From contig JAQOOI010000021.1 in the NCBI GenBank assembly GCA_028554645.1, positions 1,116,001 through 1,180,000 of the forward strand: 64,000 bases of DNA, given 5' to 3'. The notes under the pieces are model-generated. The model searched no databases. It was not told the origin of the DNA and saw only the letters and a list, made by a program, of their open reading frames with translations. A program made the position numbers and the translations under genes. Source of the DNA: Omphalotus guepiniiformis (lineage: Eukaryota > Basidiomycota > Agaricomycetes > Agaricales > Omphalotaceae). The first letter of the stretch is position 1. Every line of letters starts with the position of its first letter. Shown here piece by piece: positions 1-11,754 of this stretch.

Positions 1-1264
1 GCCGGTGCAAAAGAGTCCTTGGTTAGTCACCCTCAAGTTGCGGTACCGCTTCCTGGGTTTCTAACCTCCCTGATTTTATCACAGGACAGTACCGAGAAAT
101 GGGCGTTCTTCTCTGGCGGGGATTCACTCTCGATAACATCATGGCCCAATGTTTTGGCAATCACGAAGACACGTCAGGCAAGGGAAGACAGATGCCTGTT
201 GTAAGTCCACTCATCTTCTATCTCTTTGAGCTACAAGCTGATCGTGTGACTATAACAACAGCACTTTGGCTCTCCCCAGCATCATTTCCACACGATCTCA
301 TCCCCTTTGGCAACGCAAATTCCTCAGGCCGCAGGCGTGGGATATGCTCTTCATCGCACGCCCGACCGGAGGCAAAGGTCCGTCGCAGCGTGTTTTTTCG
401 GCGAGGGTGCAGCCTCAGAAGGAGGTCGGTATTCTCGGACATTGCTATCTTGTTTATGACACCCACTCATGAGGTCCAAATGATTGTGCTCTTTTCCGAT
501 ATTACGCCGTTAGATTTTCACGCAGGTCTCATGTTAGCATCAACGATACCTTCCCCGACCGTCTTCATTGCGCGTAACAACGGCTTCGCCATAAGTACTC
601 CTAGTACGGAACAGTATTACGGAGACGGAATTGCGAGTCGGGGACCTGGATACGGTATTGACACGGTAAGAGTTGATGGTAACGATGTCCTAGCTGTTCT
701 CGCAGTCGTAAGGGAGGCGAAACGACGATGTCTCGAGCAAGGAAGAGCGGTTCTTGTCGAAGCCATGTCCTATCGGTAGGTTGCGCGTTCATGTATGCCG
801 TGGATGAAGCTTATGCTCTTCTAAACCAGTGTCGGGCATCACTCCACATCAGACGATTCTTTTGCTTATCGCGCTCGCTCGGAGGTCGAGGATCGCAAAA
901 GAATTGATAATCCTCTACATCGATTCCGACTCTACATGGAAACTCAAGGATGGTGGGATGCTCAGGCAGAGGAAGAGCTGAAGACTCGTCTACGGGCCGA
1001 TGTCATGAAGGCCTTTAAGAGAGCCGAAAATCTTAGTCGATGTGAACTTGGTGAACTCTTCACAGACGTATATGGTGGCGAAGAGCCTTGGAACCTTGTA
1101 AGTGCATCAGTGACTACCTTTACGATGTTGCTGAAGTTTGATCTGTGTTTTAGAAAGAGCAGAGGGAGGAGTTAGCTGGACTTTTGAAGAAATACGGTAG
1201 TTCGTGGGAGCCTTGGAAGCAAGAGCTGGCGAAGTTCAAGAATAAGGGTGAAGATCTCCTATAA
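1..1264 (+). CDS. 2-oxoisovalerate dehydrogenase E1 alpha subunit (branched-chain ketoacid dehydrogenase), 5' end outside window
   Basis: This is the thiamine-diphosphate E1 alpha subunit of the mitochondrial branched-chain 2-oxoacid dehydrogenase complex, which decarboxylates the keto acids of Leu, Ile and Val. Only the C-terminal part is present. A 21-nt exon end at 1-21 joins to an exon at 85 and gives [16 protein letters not shown]. The TPP/Mg motif GEGAASE runs straight into GDFHAG across the intron near 470-520. RNNGFAIST and the phosphorylation-loop motif GHHSTSDDS, the target of the regulatory kinase in the family, follow. The last exon ends in [10 protein letters not shown] and a TAA at 1262-1264. 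At least five introns of 45-85 nt are needed to keep frame. No lesion is seen. The gene converges on the ZIP transporter gene, with 157 bp between the stops. The assignment is secure; the 5' exons and the transit peptide lie left of the window. Confidence 0.93.
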
Positions 1265-1421
1265 GGTTATTAAAAATAACGAAGCAATCCCCGTACTTAG
1301 TGTATTAGTTAATTGTAAATTAGTTCGTGCCCTTGCACTTGTGAGACTTATGTGTTTCTTGAAATTTTGGAAAGTGTATCAGCATTGGCGAGGTATAAAT
1401 ACGACACAGTAAACCTTATCC

Positions 1422-2623
1422 TCAATGTCCATGTCCCAGTAAAGAGCTCAAAGCGAAAGGAATGAATATCCCAACTATCGTCAACGCCAAATGCGCTCTA
1501 TTGCTCAAATCACTATTCGACTGCGACGCCGAATTGTGGGACGAAACCATGGTAGCTACATTGAGAAAAGTTCCACCCTTGATCCAGAAATCAGACACGG
1601 TATGGCTTGAGTTTCAAGCAAAAGCATACCGAGAGGAGCAAAGACAGTCCGATCCAATCCGCATTATCGCCTCCACCAAAGAACTCGAGCACCGCATAGG
1701 TGAGGACAGCAGCAACAGGAGTAGATGCGCTGAACGCTGCGAGGTGTTTCTTACACTCTTGTCTCGGAAGAGAGGTGGAAAGAAGAGAGGTAGTAAGGGC
1801 GAGCGAGGTGGGCACTGAGAATTCGTTCGTCAGACCAAGAAAGTATCGAAGAGCTAGACGTCAAAAACATACATTTGTGGATGATGATTGCAAGAAAGAC
1901 GATTGCAGAAAGATTGGATGTAGCTCCCCCAGCCGCAGGAAAAAAAGACACTCCTAATGCTAAACCATCAGCCAAACTATGGATAACTAATCCGACAGTC
2001 AAAGGAATGGCTTGTTTTCTAGCTGTTGCCAACAACTCTTCCTGTACTACTGGCTGGGCATTTCTCGATGCTGCTTGAGGAGAGCTGGCTCTCGGCATCC
2101 CTTGTTCTAGCTCAAGCTCTCCGAGCTCTGCATCAAACTCAACTCCAGACGGTTGTGATGGCTTGACATGGTTCATCGTTAGGTTGTCATATGTGTTGTG
2201 GGAATGAGAATGTGGAGAGAAGATTTGCTCAATCACGAGCATGAACGTGAAGCCGCATAAAAGAGAAAGGGCAATGCGAGATACAGGGATCTCAGACGCC
2301 GGGTGAACATCGGCCAATGCTTCAATTCCTCTTGAAATTCGTGTTAGTTTCATCAGTCGAATTGGAACAGCGCTGTAAAACACAACGTACTCAGGAATAA
2401 TGACTCCGAGAGCGGTCCCAAGTAGTAAACCAGAACCTATTGTCGTTAATCGAGTGAGATGAATCTCTTGATAAACGACCACGGGTAGCCCAAATCAGTC
2501 AGAGGAAACCGACGACTTGAGGAAGCAGGCGGCTCAACTCGAGAAAACAAATGACAACGGCAACATTCCACAGCCAAACGAAGACACCCCTAGTAGAGCA
2601 CCCATAGCTAATAGTGACAGCAT
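1422..2623 (-). CDS. ZIP-family metal ion transporter (ZIP9/SLC39A9, Atx2-like)
   Basis: A predicted multi-pass membrane protein of about 310 residues that moves Zn/Mn-type divalent metals into the cytosol. ZIP9 and yeast Atx2 act in Golgi/trans-Golgi membranes, and that location here is inference. The short first exon (ATG at 2621-2623) encodes a hydrophobic helix ending in CGMLPLSF. Next come GLLLGTALGVIIPEG, a cytosolic loop with the His-rich PHSHSHN, the metal-site helix VIHSLADGLALG, IIIHKAP, and a last helix near FIPFALSSLLGHGH. Five exons are needed. Joins at 2331-2390, near 1750-1835 and near 1573-1620 restore the ZIP order. Intron 2331-2390 is 60 nt long with no in-frame stop (see findings). 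The start was chosen because this ATG supplies the first transmembrane helix that ZIP9 proteins have. Zn versus Mn cannot be told from the sequence. Confidence 0.85.
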
Positions 2624-2958
2624 AGTCCCAAATTGACAATGAATATGAATTTATGAGAGAAAGTGGTCTTTATGGCATCACGTGGTTAAGCTGTCAAAGC
2701 AACGTTTTGTTGCTTACTCATGAGGTGGATGGGTTCTGGAAGGAGTGAAATTAGAAGCGGCATTAAAAGCGGTGTGAAAATGCTATTAATCTGTGGCTAT
2801 AGAGATTATGCATTGATATACTGCAAAGCAAGGCAATGAAAGTGCGTATGCGCGTTCTAGTGATACAGATTGCTGATAAAACGAGTGAAATGAAGAGAAG
2901 AATCACGAAAGAGATCAGCCAAAAACCGACATGGAGGGTTACTATGAATAGATTGAGT
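2624..2958. other. Intergenic: ZIP 5' flank and Ulp2-like 3' flank
   Basis: This 335-bp spacer lies between the start of the ZIP gene and the stop of the SUMO protease gene, both on the minus strand. It should hold the ZIP promoter and the 3' UTR of the protease gene. A CACGTGG E-box-like hexamer lies near 2681. No coding pattern was seen. Confidence 0.5.
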
Positions 2959-5900
2959 TCATCCCCTCATGCGCGTCACCTTTGCTTTGCTCCCATATTC
3001 CTTGCCTCTACCTCTAGCTCTGCTTCGTACAGGTGCTGCCGCTGGTGTCGTCTCTACGATATCAACCTCATCATCGGAAGAGTCCGGTACTATTTCAGCC
3101 TCCGGCTGGCGTTCTTTCTCCTTGTCCTTGTCCTGCTCTGTTTTCTCTGCCTTCTTCTCTTGGTCCTTTGCAGCACGATCCTTCTTCCACTGCCTCGAGA
3201 GCTCCCATACCTTCTTTCGCAGTGTCTCGCGAAAATCCTCAAGATGTTCTGCATCCCAATCCTTCTGACGGTCTTCAGTAGATCGCGTACTTCTTTGGGC
3301 CTGGATTCCTAATTATTAGCGAGAAGAAAAGAATGTGTAAATGCTACAAACAGCAATTTGGCAGAAATACTCCGGTTTCCTGACGAACGTTCGGGCGAAG
3401 TGGATGAGATATACACCACAATCCCAGTAATTGGGCTGTACCGGCACCTAAGCTAAAAATCAGCCAGCGGAAGGACTATCAAAAATGATAGAAATTACCG
3501 CCGAAGGCCCTCCTTCTGCCATGCTTGTATTCTCATTTCCTTTCTTGTCTTTTGCTTCCATCCTGAGATAACGGCCAAGTATGTTAATCACTTTCGGATG
3601 TCGCGTTCCCAAAGAATCGAGTGTGAAAATATGAGTTCTACGTGGAAACACGTCAATCACGGTTGACTCTCGAGATGAAGTAGAACATGCAATCTGACCG
3701 AGGGTGCCCGGAATTCCAGGGAGACGTCCCTTCACTGCCACCGTCTACTTCGAATGTCGATTCGACAGCTTTCTGCTTGCCTTTCGATTTCGTTGGATGG
3801 GAATAGAAGGATTCAGGTGGAATCGATTCAATCAACGGACTTGCACTGGTCGCAGGTCTTTTGGGATCGACGTCCATAGGTTCACTGCCGGTGGGTGTTT
3901 CCTGAACTTCGACTTGCTTGGAGACAGTTGGTATATGTGACACCTCTCCATTTTCATTAGCACAAACCTCAACCTCCATGTAAGAAGCAGGGGACAACAT
4001 CGAAGATTGGTGAGATCGTTCCATCTTCGGTGTATCATGACTAGAGTGTTCCTCGATGTAGCATGAAGTCTCAAAGTTCATCAATGCATCCTCCGTTTCT
4101 TTGACGTCAGCTTCGCTTGTAAGGGTAGGATCCTGATCACGAACGTCATCACCCTCCAGAATTGCATCAGGCGAGGCTGATGTGTGATTCGTCGTAGAGG
4201 ATAGGGATCGAGATCTAGATGGATGAGACTCTTCCTCAGTGACAACAGGAGGTGCAGGAGCGCTTGCAGCTGCTGCAGGAGGCACAGAAAGTGATTCGGT
4301 CGCGTCTTCTGGAGGTTTCACTTCGACATTAGTGGTGGATCGCGCATTCTTGCGGGTGTTGCGAATTTCTTTTTCGGGTGGAGGGAAAAGGATGTTTTCG
4401 GGAAGGTAAATGATAGCAAGGTACCAATGAAGGCTATTATTCCAGTCAGTGAGAGATGTCCTGATACAGTTTCATACTCACACACTTTTCGTTTATAGGG
4501 ACAATAATGAACTTCTTTTCAAAAAGGTCAAACCTAGATGTCCACCGTCGAACGCTTTGGTAACCTTCCTGAAGGCTTATGTTGTTATTGTTAGTGATGA
4601 TCCCTGTCAAGAGAACAACCAACGTACTTCTTCTTGTTCAGTTTCTTGTAGAAGAAGGAATTGAAAACATGGATCTGCTTCGCAAGTTCAGGTTCCGTTT
4701 CCTGAAGCTCTCTATGCCAAAGCCTAGTCAGAGTTTGAATTAGCACAGGGTCCTGGCTCACAAAAACAAGTTGTTACCTGAGTCCAAATTCGATTAGAGT
4801 ATCATTCAGATATTCGCCAGGCTGTAGCCTGTTAAAATCAGCATTGGTGATGTTCACGGCGCCGGTTGTCGCTGGTGGATAGGAAAGAATGCTGTTTTGT
4901 GTCACATTTACTGGCTGATGATAATGGTTACCAGCGGCTTACACTTCATCTGGGTCTGCTGACGGATTGGAGCGCCTAGTCCGAGGTTCTTGATGTCGCG
5001 TTGAACGACGAAGGGGCTGGGAGTTTTCATTGATCTCCTTAGCTTTCCTGTGAAATCACCGTCACAGTTAAACAACGAATCGCCACGAGTAATGTTAAAA
5101 CTCACTGATCAGACAGCAATCGTGACTTGCGCGGTACATTCGTTCCAACAGGCGATGTAGGCTCTGAAAATAGGTTCGCCGCAGAAGAGGCTGCCTCGTC
5201 ATCGAATGGTAAATCATCAGGCCTGATGTTGAGGCTATCTTCCCGAACAACATCCGGTTCTTCATTCGCCGCTGAGACAGTGAGAAATTTGGCGTCCTCC
5301 CAAACAACACCTGATGCTTTGTCATTAATGTGGCTTATTTTCATCGAAGAAGAACATTGTTTGTAGAAGGCTTCATAACATTTGCCCGACCAGTTTGCAT
5401 GATCAAGATCAAGCTTAATGGTCACCGTTCCCTTTCCGTTAGCTTCACCTAATGAAACGTTAGTCATCGTTGCGTGCACGAGAATGCCTGACAAACCTGA
5501 AGCAAAAAAATCCTTGTATTCGGTGCCAATGGCATAAGGACTGTCAGGTGGAATCGGATTTGGTACAACTTTTATGCACCCATTGTTGTCCAAGGAGCTG
5601 GGATGGCTGAGCTGGGTGATGACCTGCAATGAAAATCTGTGGAAATAACTCAGAGCAAGGAGAGCATACTTCGAAGGTGTTGACGACCGAAAAATGAATA
5701 ATTTCTGAATGACCTTTGGCTTCGAGAACAAACATTTCATTCCTTGGCTGAAACCGCAGAGTGTAGGGTTCAGTGAAGAGCTTGAGTCCAAGGCACCATT
5801 GCGCTATTGGCAAGGAGTGATTATGAGCTTGCTTTTGCAAGGAACTGCTTTCAAATGAAGTACTGGATGTCGCAATTGAATCCGCTTGCAATGACTTCCT

Positions 5901-6923
5901 GTTAGAAGCCTAGACGCGGTTCATTTCATAAGCCAATCTAATCCCACTTGTAAGTGTAAGACAATACCTTCTGATTTCTCGCTTTCATGCTGTTTTTTAT
6001 GGACTTCAAGGAATTAGACATCTTGTTGAAGTCGATGTGTGGTACGGGTTTGCTGGTTGAGGGCGTTCCATTTATCGCAGCTGCACGGCGTTTCACGTAG
6101 CCATCATCCCCAGCTTTAAGCAGTCTTTCCGGCTCTGAGAACTGTTCAATCGGAGACGAATGCCTTGGTGCAGGTGGTTTGTGTTCACGTTGAAACCAAA
6201 CTGCATCCTCCCCGTTCACAAAACCAGACTTCTGTTCCATAAGCCAATTACTTTCGTCGTCCACGTAAGAAATACGAGAGTCGGTTGTGGTCATACTTGG
6301 CAAGGAATGCCTCTGTTTCGTGGAAGAGATTTTCGATGAACTGGGTTTCACGTCGAGTGTGTCTGACGAAGGGCCTGCTACGGGTTCTCCAACATCCTCC
6401 CAGTTATCAACATCGAATATAGCAGGCTCTGGTGCTAAAAACTTCGTCTCTATAATAGCCATGTATGATGAGCATTTCAGCAGATCAAAAGAAGAATTGT
6501 AGGACTCACTCTTCGATGAGCTCTTTACACGATCATCAATTCTTGGTCGTTTCGCAGGTCGTGGATCACTGGTCAACACTGTCTGTCGACTCCTGTTTGT
6601 TGCTATCCTAGGCTGATTTAGATTATTTTGTATGCGGCGAGAGTACGGATTGTAAGGATCACGGCTCTGAACGCGCTCATGAGATTTCGCGACGGAAGCG
6701 ATGAAGGGTGCATTGTCGTTTGATGGAACTGGAATTCGAGTAGGTTCTTGGCTCCAACTGAGCTCCGAACGTTATTAGAGACAGCGAAGAAGAGATTATA
6801 AGAGACGTACGGCACTCTGGAGCTGTATATATTCGACGCGTTCCTCTGGCTAGTGGGTACCTCTTCAAAGTTGTGCAAGTCCTTGATGATTTTCCTGTCA
6901 TCTGAGTGTATATAAGACGCCAT
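2959..6923 (-). CDS. Ulp2-type SUMO-specific cysteine protease (peptidase C48)
   Basis: A nuclear SUMO protease of the Ulp2/SENP6-7 class that trims SUMO chains and removes SUMO from targets. The C48 catalytic fold is split over many exons. The substrate-entry motif GEYLNDTLIEFGLRL lies near 4790-4850, the catalytic His in HWYLAIIYLPENIL near 4400-4440, the Asp in IFTLDSLGTRHPKV near 3590-3640, and the Cys in YWDCGVYLIHFA near 3400-3440. A long acidic, Ser/Pro-rich insert (about 4080-4330) separates the His and Asp parts, as in the split catalytic domains of Ulp2/SENP6. The N-terminal part (5100-6900) is low-complexity and basic (PAKRPRIDD). The C-tail is charged (WELSRQWKKDRAAKDQEKK) and ends at a TGA at 2959-2961. 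The chosen start is MASYIHSDDRK; an upstream in-frame methionine (MPTTIL) is possible. All three catalytic residues are present. Total length is roughly 1,100 residues. Confidence 0.88.
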
Positions 6924-7099
6924 AAACAAGAGCTTGAGACGAAGTAATGAGAGATGGCATGCAAGGATAGTGGTAGGCACGAAAAAGGTAACTCATCATT
7001 CAGGGCCACAGAGGCCCACAGCTCAGTACTTTGCCGTTAATCATATAATTTGCTTGACTTCAAAAAAACACTCAAGTACATAATTCGAGTGAGCTTTAT

Positions 7100-8518
7100 C
7101 TATTGGAGTAGGCGATACAGGTCGGCTACAAGATACAAACTTCCAGCAACTACTACTAAATGAGCATCATCTGGACAAATGCCAGCCCATTTCAGAGCTT
7201 CGGGTAAATCCTCAGTGCTGTCATCTCTACCGAACCAAATCTCAGCCTCAGTACAGAGAACTTGAACAGTATCTCGGAGTTCCGAAGGTGGCACCGACTT
7301 CACCCAGGGCATCCCTTCAGGAGGGGAGAAGCGGAGAACTGCTACGCGAGTCTTGATTATGAAGTCTGTTGGAACATTTGGTGGAAGTAGAGGAGACAAT
7401 GTCTGAAGAGGTGTCTTTGGTGGGGAATGCGATAACGCCAAAATATAAGTAAGCGTAAGCGAATGCTGCCCAGAAACCGTCGACATCCGGCAGAGATCCT
7501 TGATGTATGCCCCTAGCGTCGTGGCCGAGCCAGAATTATGAGCACCGTCAGCCAAAATAAGAAGCCTCTGTGTCTCTTCCAGTTCGTTTATGAAGCTATG
7601 AAAAGACAAGCGTCCTCGCCATCGAACATTTGCAATCCCGCGGGCGATGGTCTCAGGCGTAACTCTCTCTGAAAGATGAAGTGCGGCACAGGATGAGTGA
7701 GATATCAAAATCGAGATGATAGACGCAGCCAAGCCCAAGTTATCTAGTTGGTGCTCGCCATGCAGTGGAAGCAGCACATTCACAGGTACCGGAAAACAGG
7801 ACATATGCAGCTGAACGGGCTGCGGTGGGGGTAGCTGAGGGTTCTTGCGTGAAATGCGGCATGATATGGGCCGTTCACGAGTCAGTACAGGGACCGTGGA
7901 GGCCTCGAAGAACTCTCCACCCACGTCCTGTATCACAGCTCTACAAACACTCTCTACTTCTGGGTGTTTCTGGCGTCCAAGCACGAACGGCTTCCCTTTC
8001 CGTGCGATAGACGCCTTTTCGCGGGCAATAGCTGCAACTGTATTGCCTAAAAATGCTTGGTGGTCTAAATCGACTGCAGTCAGAGCAGAGACCGCGACGA
8101 CCTCGTCTGCGATAACATTGGTCGCATCTAGGCGTCCGCCCATCCCCACCTCTAGTACCACGATGTCAACGTTAGCACGTTCGAATACAACAAGTGCAGT
8201 CAACGTGAGGAGTTCAAAGTTACTAATATCCAAACCGGTATCTGCCACAACTTTCTCTACAAATCCCTTTGCGGCATCGTAGACTTCGGGTTGAACCTCG
8301 CAATCATCGACCACAATACAATCATGCACAGATGTAAGATGAGGGCTATTAAATCGCCCTACAGAGAGTGGAGGAATCGATGATGATAAGATGGACGAGA
8401 TCAACGCTGCAGTGCTCCCCTTCCCGTTGGTTCCTGCAATGTGAATGGTTGGACGAGTGTACGGCGGAAGTGCACTGTGCACCTTTCGAATGCGCTCTAG
8501 TGTTAAATCGATGGACAT
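7100..8518 (-). CDS. FOL3: Dihydrofolate synthase / folylpolyglutamate synthase (Mur ligase family)
   Basis: A single uninterrupted frame of 472 residues that adds glutamate to dihydropteroate or folates using ATP. Length and N-terminus match the fungal Fol3 (dihydrofolate synthetase) branch better than the longer Met7-type polyglutamate synthase. The protein opens at MSIDLTLERIRKVH. The ATP-binding P-loop HIAGTNGKGS is near residues 27-36. A GGRLDATN motif and DHQAFLG...REKASI follow in the centre, and DGAHNSGS marks the start of the C-terminal domain. No intron is needed, which is unusual among its neighbours. The protein probably serves de novo folate synthesis in cytosol or mitochondria. 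A palindromic TTACGTAA lies about 70 bp upstream (8590-8597). The Fol3 versus Met7 choice is inference from size and start. Confidence 0.9.
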   Translation of the reverse strand: MSIDLTLERIRKVHSALPPYTRPTIHIAGTNGKGSTAALISSILSSSIPPLSVGRFNSPHLTSVHDCIVVDDCEVQPEVYDAAKGFVEKVVADTGLDISNFELLTLTALVVFERANVDIVVLEVGMGGRLDATNVIADEVVAVSALTAVDLDHQAFLGNTVAAIAREKASIARKGKPFVLGRQKHPEVESVCRAVIQDVGGEFFEASTVPVLTRERPISCRISRKNPQLPPPQPVQLHMSCFPVPVNVLLPLHGEHQLDNLGLAASIISILISHSSCAALHLSERVTPETIARGIANVRWRGRLSFHSFINELEETQRLLILADGAHNSGSATTLGAYIKDLCRMSTVSGQHSLTLTYILALSHSPPKTPLQTLSPLLPPNVPTDFIIKTRVAVLRFSPPEGMPWVKSVPPSELRDTVQVLCTEAEIWFGRDDSTEDLPEALKWAGICPDDAHLVVVAGSLYLVADLYRLLQ

Positions 8519-9002
8519 TGTCGCCGCTGTTAACGATTACTACGCTATCAACGACGCAACGACGACGACCAGCAAAGGTGATTATCGACTTACGTAAACA
8601 TTAGGTATAAAATAGGGGTTACCATTAGGAACGCCCAGATCAATCCACTAATGAAAGGGATTCTACTCTACTTACGAATCGTGCGAAGTAATTATCTACT
8701 GTCACGAAAGCAAATCATATACAGCGACTGCAATGAAAATAAATAGTACCATTAATGTCCATAGTACAACGTTAGACGTGAAGGGGATAGATGCTGTAGA
8801 GTAGTAGATCGAATCGTATAAACGAATGCGTGTCGCGGCGAGATGGTAGATGGAGGGCGGGGAAGCGGAGGCTATGAATATAGCCAGGTGAACGGTGGAA
8901 GGTCTAATGTCATTATCCTGTGATGAGACAAGCGCGGTCATGTACGATACGTATACGTGCAAAGGTGATAAGGTCGGGTCGAGGTGTCTTGACAGAAGAC
9001 GA
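8519..9002. other. Intergenic: FOL3 promoter and Kre6-like 3' flank
   Basis: A 484-bp spacer between two minus-strand genes. TTACGTAA at 8590-8597 is a candidate bZIP-type site in the FOL3 promoter. On the minus strand, 8702-9016 is open for 104 codons and ends with a hydrophobic stretch (VVLWTLMVLFIFIAVAV). It overlaps the last codons of the Kre6-like gene and I could not attach it to any exon, so I do not call it a gene. Confidence 0.4.
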
Positions 9003-11344
9003 TCAGCATCCATCATAGAGCGAGTTCCGAGGGAAAGTGTTTCCGGCCTGGGCCCATGTTGTCAGATTAGCGTCAGTGTAAGCTGTAATATGTCTAGATG
9101 TCCGCGTCAGTAAACCATGATCTGAGAGCAGGAGTAAAGGAAAGGCTATACTTCTGAATATAATCCGCCGTTGGCCGATTTGGAGGGTCACAAGTCAAGC
9201 CATTCTTTACATCTGAACGCTGGTATATGCGGACGTAGTCGAAGTACATCTGGGACGGAAATTGCATGTGCTGGAAATCTTGTGCTTGGAAACTGGGAGA
9301 CATCCCGAAGTTGAGAATCATGTACTGTAAGAAATATGTCAGGGACATTAGAATGAAGAAAGGGCACTCAGATGGCATACCATGGGTTCCTCAGGAATCA
9401 GCCTACCACTGATCTCACTCGTTGAATCTGCTCCGACACCTGCTGCTGTTACGGTCCAAGTTTCCTTGTTGTCACTGTACCAAGTAATATACCCATTATC
9501 TCTGTGGTTGGGGTCCGACCACCATTCAAACCCGTATGGAGCATAGTCCTGACCGCCATAGAACTGATCCTCGATGTAGGTGACAGCAGAACAGGCTTGC
9601 TGATAGACACTACCATTGTAAGAGTTGTATACTGTCTGCGTTGGATCATAGATGGTAGCATGGGTCTTATCGAAGTGGTATTGATAGTTGAATGGCGCTA
9701 CTTGAAAACTCTGGGACACTTGTCCTTGCATCACGCTAACGTCGGTTTGCGTCTCGATGATATCGATCTCGGGAACGCCGCGCCCTGTAGCTACGTTTGG
9801 ACCAGGGTGGTCACTGCCTGCGCACGTGCAAGCTGAAAGTCGTTGACCTGGAAGATAGCTGATAGGACCGCCACCAGCACCCCCGTCAACGGCACCTTCA
9901 GGTGTCTTGCCGTCTGTATTTGTCTGGTTTGGGAAAGTTCCAAGGTCACATGCGGCATAGCTGTAAGGCCACATTCCTTCAGTAGTCGCTCCGTAACCAG
10001 CACGGCCCTATAGAATGTTATATAACTACTAGATAGAGTCTAGACTTCACAACGTACCAAATTTCCCATAGTCCATGCACCTGAGTAAGGAATCAATGAA
10101 TTAAGGACACGAACACAGAGATACATTCATCATTACCTGGCCAGAAACCTGGAGCTGAAGGTTTACCCGGCATGCTGATCGATACCTCGATATAGCCCGT
10201 AGTGAAGCATAATTTATTCCACGATGTGAGCATACCTATATAAACATGAGACAATGGCCGAGACGGCGAATTCTTTGCACTTTACCGCTCTTGAAATTCA
10301 AATCGTGAATATTTTCTTCAGTCATAGTGATAACTAGTTTTCCATCTTGTGTCGTGATAGCCTATTGCACTATAGGGTGAGAAAGGCGTCACACAATTCG
10401 TTAACGAAAATCTCACACTTGGGTCGTACCACTCAAGGTCACCAGTCGGCCTACGCAAGGGTCAGCAATTGTATCGACGTGAAAGCGAAAAAAAGACAAA
10501 AGTTTTCACCAATAGTGCAAGTCAGCTGCCTCCCAAAATGGATCGTCGCCTGGATAAAACGTCCGGCCATCCGTGTTGAATTCATCGCTGAACACAAGAT
10601 TGTAGGTTTTTCCATCCGACCCCGTCCGCGAGTATACAGACGACGGGGTTTCAGAATCAATGAGAGTTCGGACATTTGGGAGGTCGGGCACTTGTCCTGA
10701 ACCGTTTATACCTCCTAGATTGAAGCCTTTCACAGCGTTATCTGGTCTTCGATAGAAAATGATTATGGGATATCCAGCGAATAAGGTGAGAAGTGCTCCG
10801 ACAAGAATGACAAGGGCACCAGCATTGGCCCATCCTCTCGCAGAGAAGATTGTAAAGGAGCGGTCTAGTTTAGCATCCCGGACAGGGTCTGGATTGTGTA
10901 GTGCGTCGTCGAGGTCAGGGTCTTTGTCCCAAACAAACTGTGGTACTGTTGCAGTCCCTGCAGTCATAACTTTCTCCCCACCAGAAGAAGATGAATGCTC
11001 CGAAGGTGCTGCACTGAACCGAGAATTGTTGTACACGTGCGGATCCCTGGCTTGATTTGGGTTGTACTGCATCACAATCAGCGCCTCGTCAAGCAAACCA
11101 CTTCTACAACACTCACAGAATAAGGCCCATACCCACCCCCAATAGCGCCGCTGACGACGCCCTGCGCAATGGCACCCCTTCCCTGCTGAACGTGATGACT
11201 ACCAGATGAGGATGAACGACCTGGCGGGCGCTGTGAGGCATACTGAGGATTCTGTGTATTCATGGCAGAGCGAGGACTTTGAGGAACAGCAGCGTATTGA
11301 GTGGGTCCCTGCTGTGGCACACGACGAGAAGGATGATTAGACAT
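9003..11344 (-). CDS. Kre6/Skn1-like beta-1,6-glucan synthesis protein (GH16 fold)
   Basis: A type II membrane protein of the secretory pathway needed for cell-wall beta-1,6-glucan in yeasts. The N-terminal cytosolic part is Ser/Gln/Pro-rich (from [12 protein letters not shown]). It is followed by one transmembrane segment ([21 protein letters not shown]) and a luminal GH16-like domain. The domain starts around [24 protein letters not shown] and holds the family signature EIDIIE in [25 protein letters not shown], the GFEWWSD motif, and a tail with [14 protein letters not shown] and LTTWAQAGN follow. The stop is TGA at 9003-9005. The first in-frame ATG is at 11344; the GTG further up is not used. 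Both acidic residues of the GH16 signature are kept, but Kre6 proteins may act as transglycosylases or assembly factors, so the activity is not certain. Seven or more short introns. Confidence 0.9.
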
Positions 11345-11754
11345 GACTGACACTGAAAGAAGAACCCAGTATCAACCGCTGGTCTCCAAAACATGCAATT
11401 AGGTCTTCCCACGCCTCAGCACAGCAGTTCTCTCGACGGCTCCATTACGCCGTGACTTCAGTTTAATTCTGTTCTTTCTTTCTATCTCGAGTCCAACAAA
11501 AGTTTGTATGTATCTGAAGGATGGCTCAACTAGCCGTTTCTCTATCCATGATTGTACTCTTCTTTCTCCAGGCGCAAGTCAAGTATCTGAGTCGGCGCTA
11601 CTGCCACTAACTAGGCCTAGGCTAGCAGCCTTTCCCATCCACACACCTTATCATGCATATTGTACACGTTGCTCATCCACATTGCCAATTGCCATTGGGA
11701 TTTGGTCCAGAAAATCATCACTTCTATCGCAATGGCTGGACTCTTGTACAAATT
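11345..11754. other. Intergenic: Kre6-like 5' flank
   Basis: A 410-bp spacer between the Kre6-like start and the stop of the short-chain dehydrogenase gene. Pyrimidine-rich runs near 11470-11490 and 11560-11575 are seen. No coding pattern or RNA gene was recognised. Confidence 0.4.

Noticed and set aside
8702..9016. 104-codon minus-strand frame with a hydrophobic tail
   Set aside because: Overlaps the end of the Kre6-like gene and could not be joined to other exons; kept only as a remark in the spacer entry.
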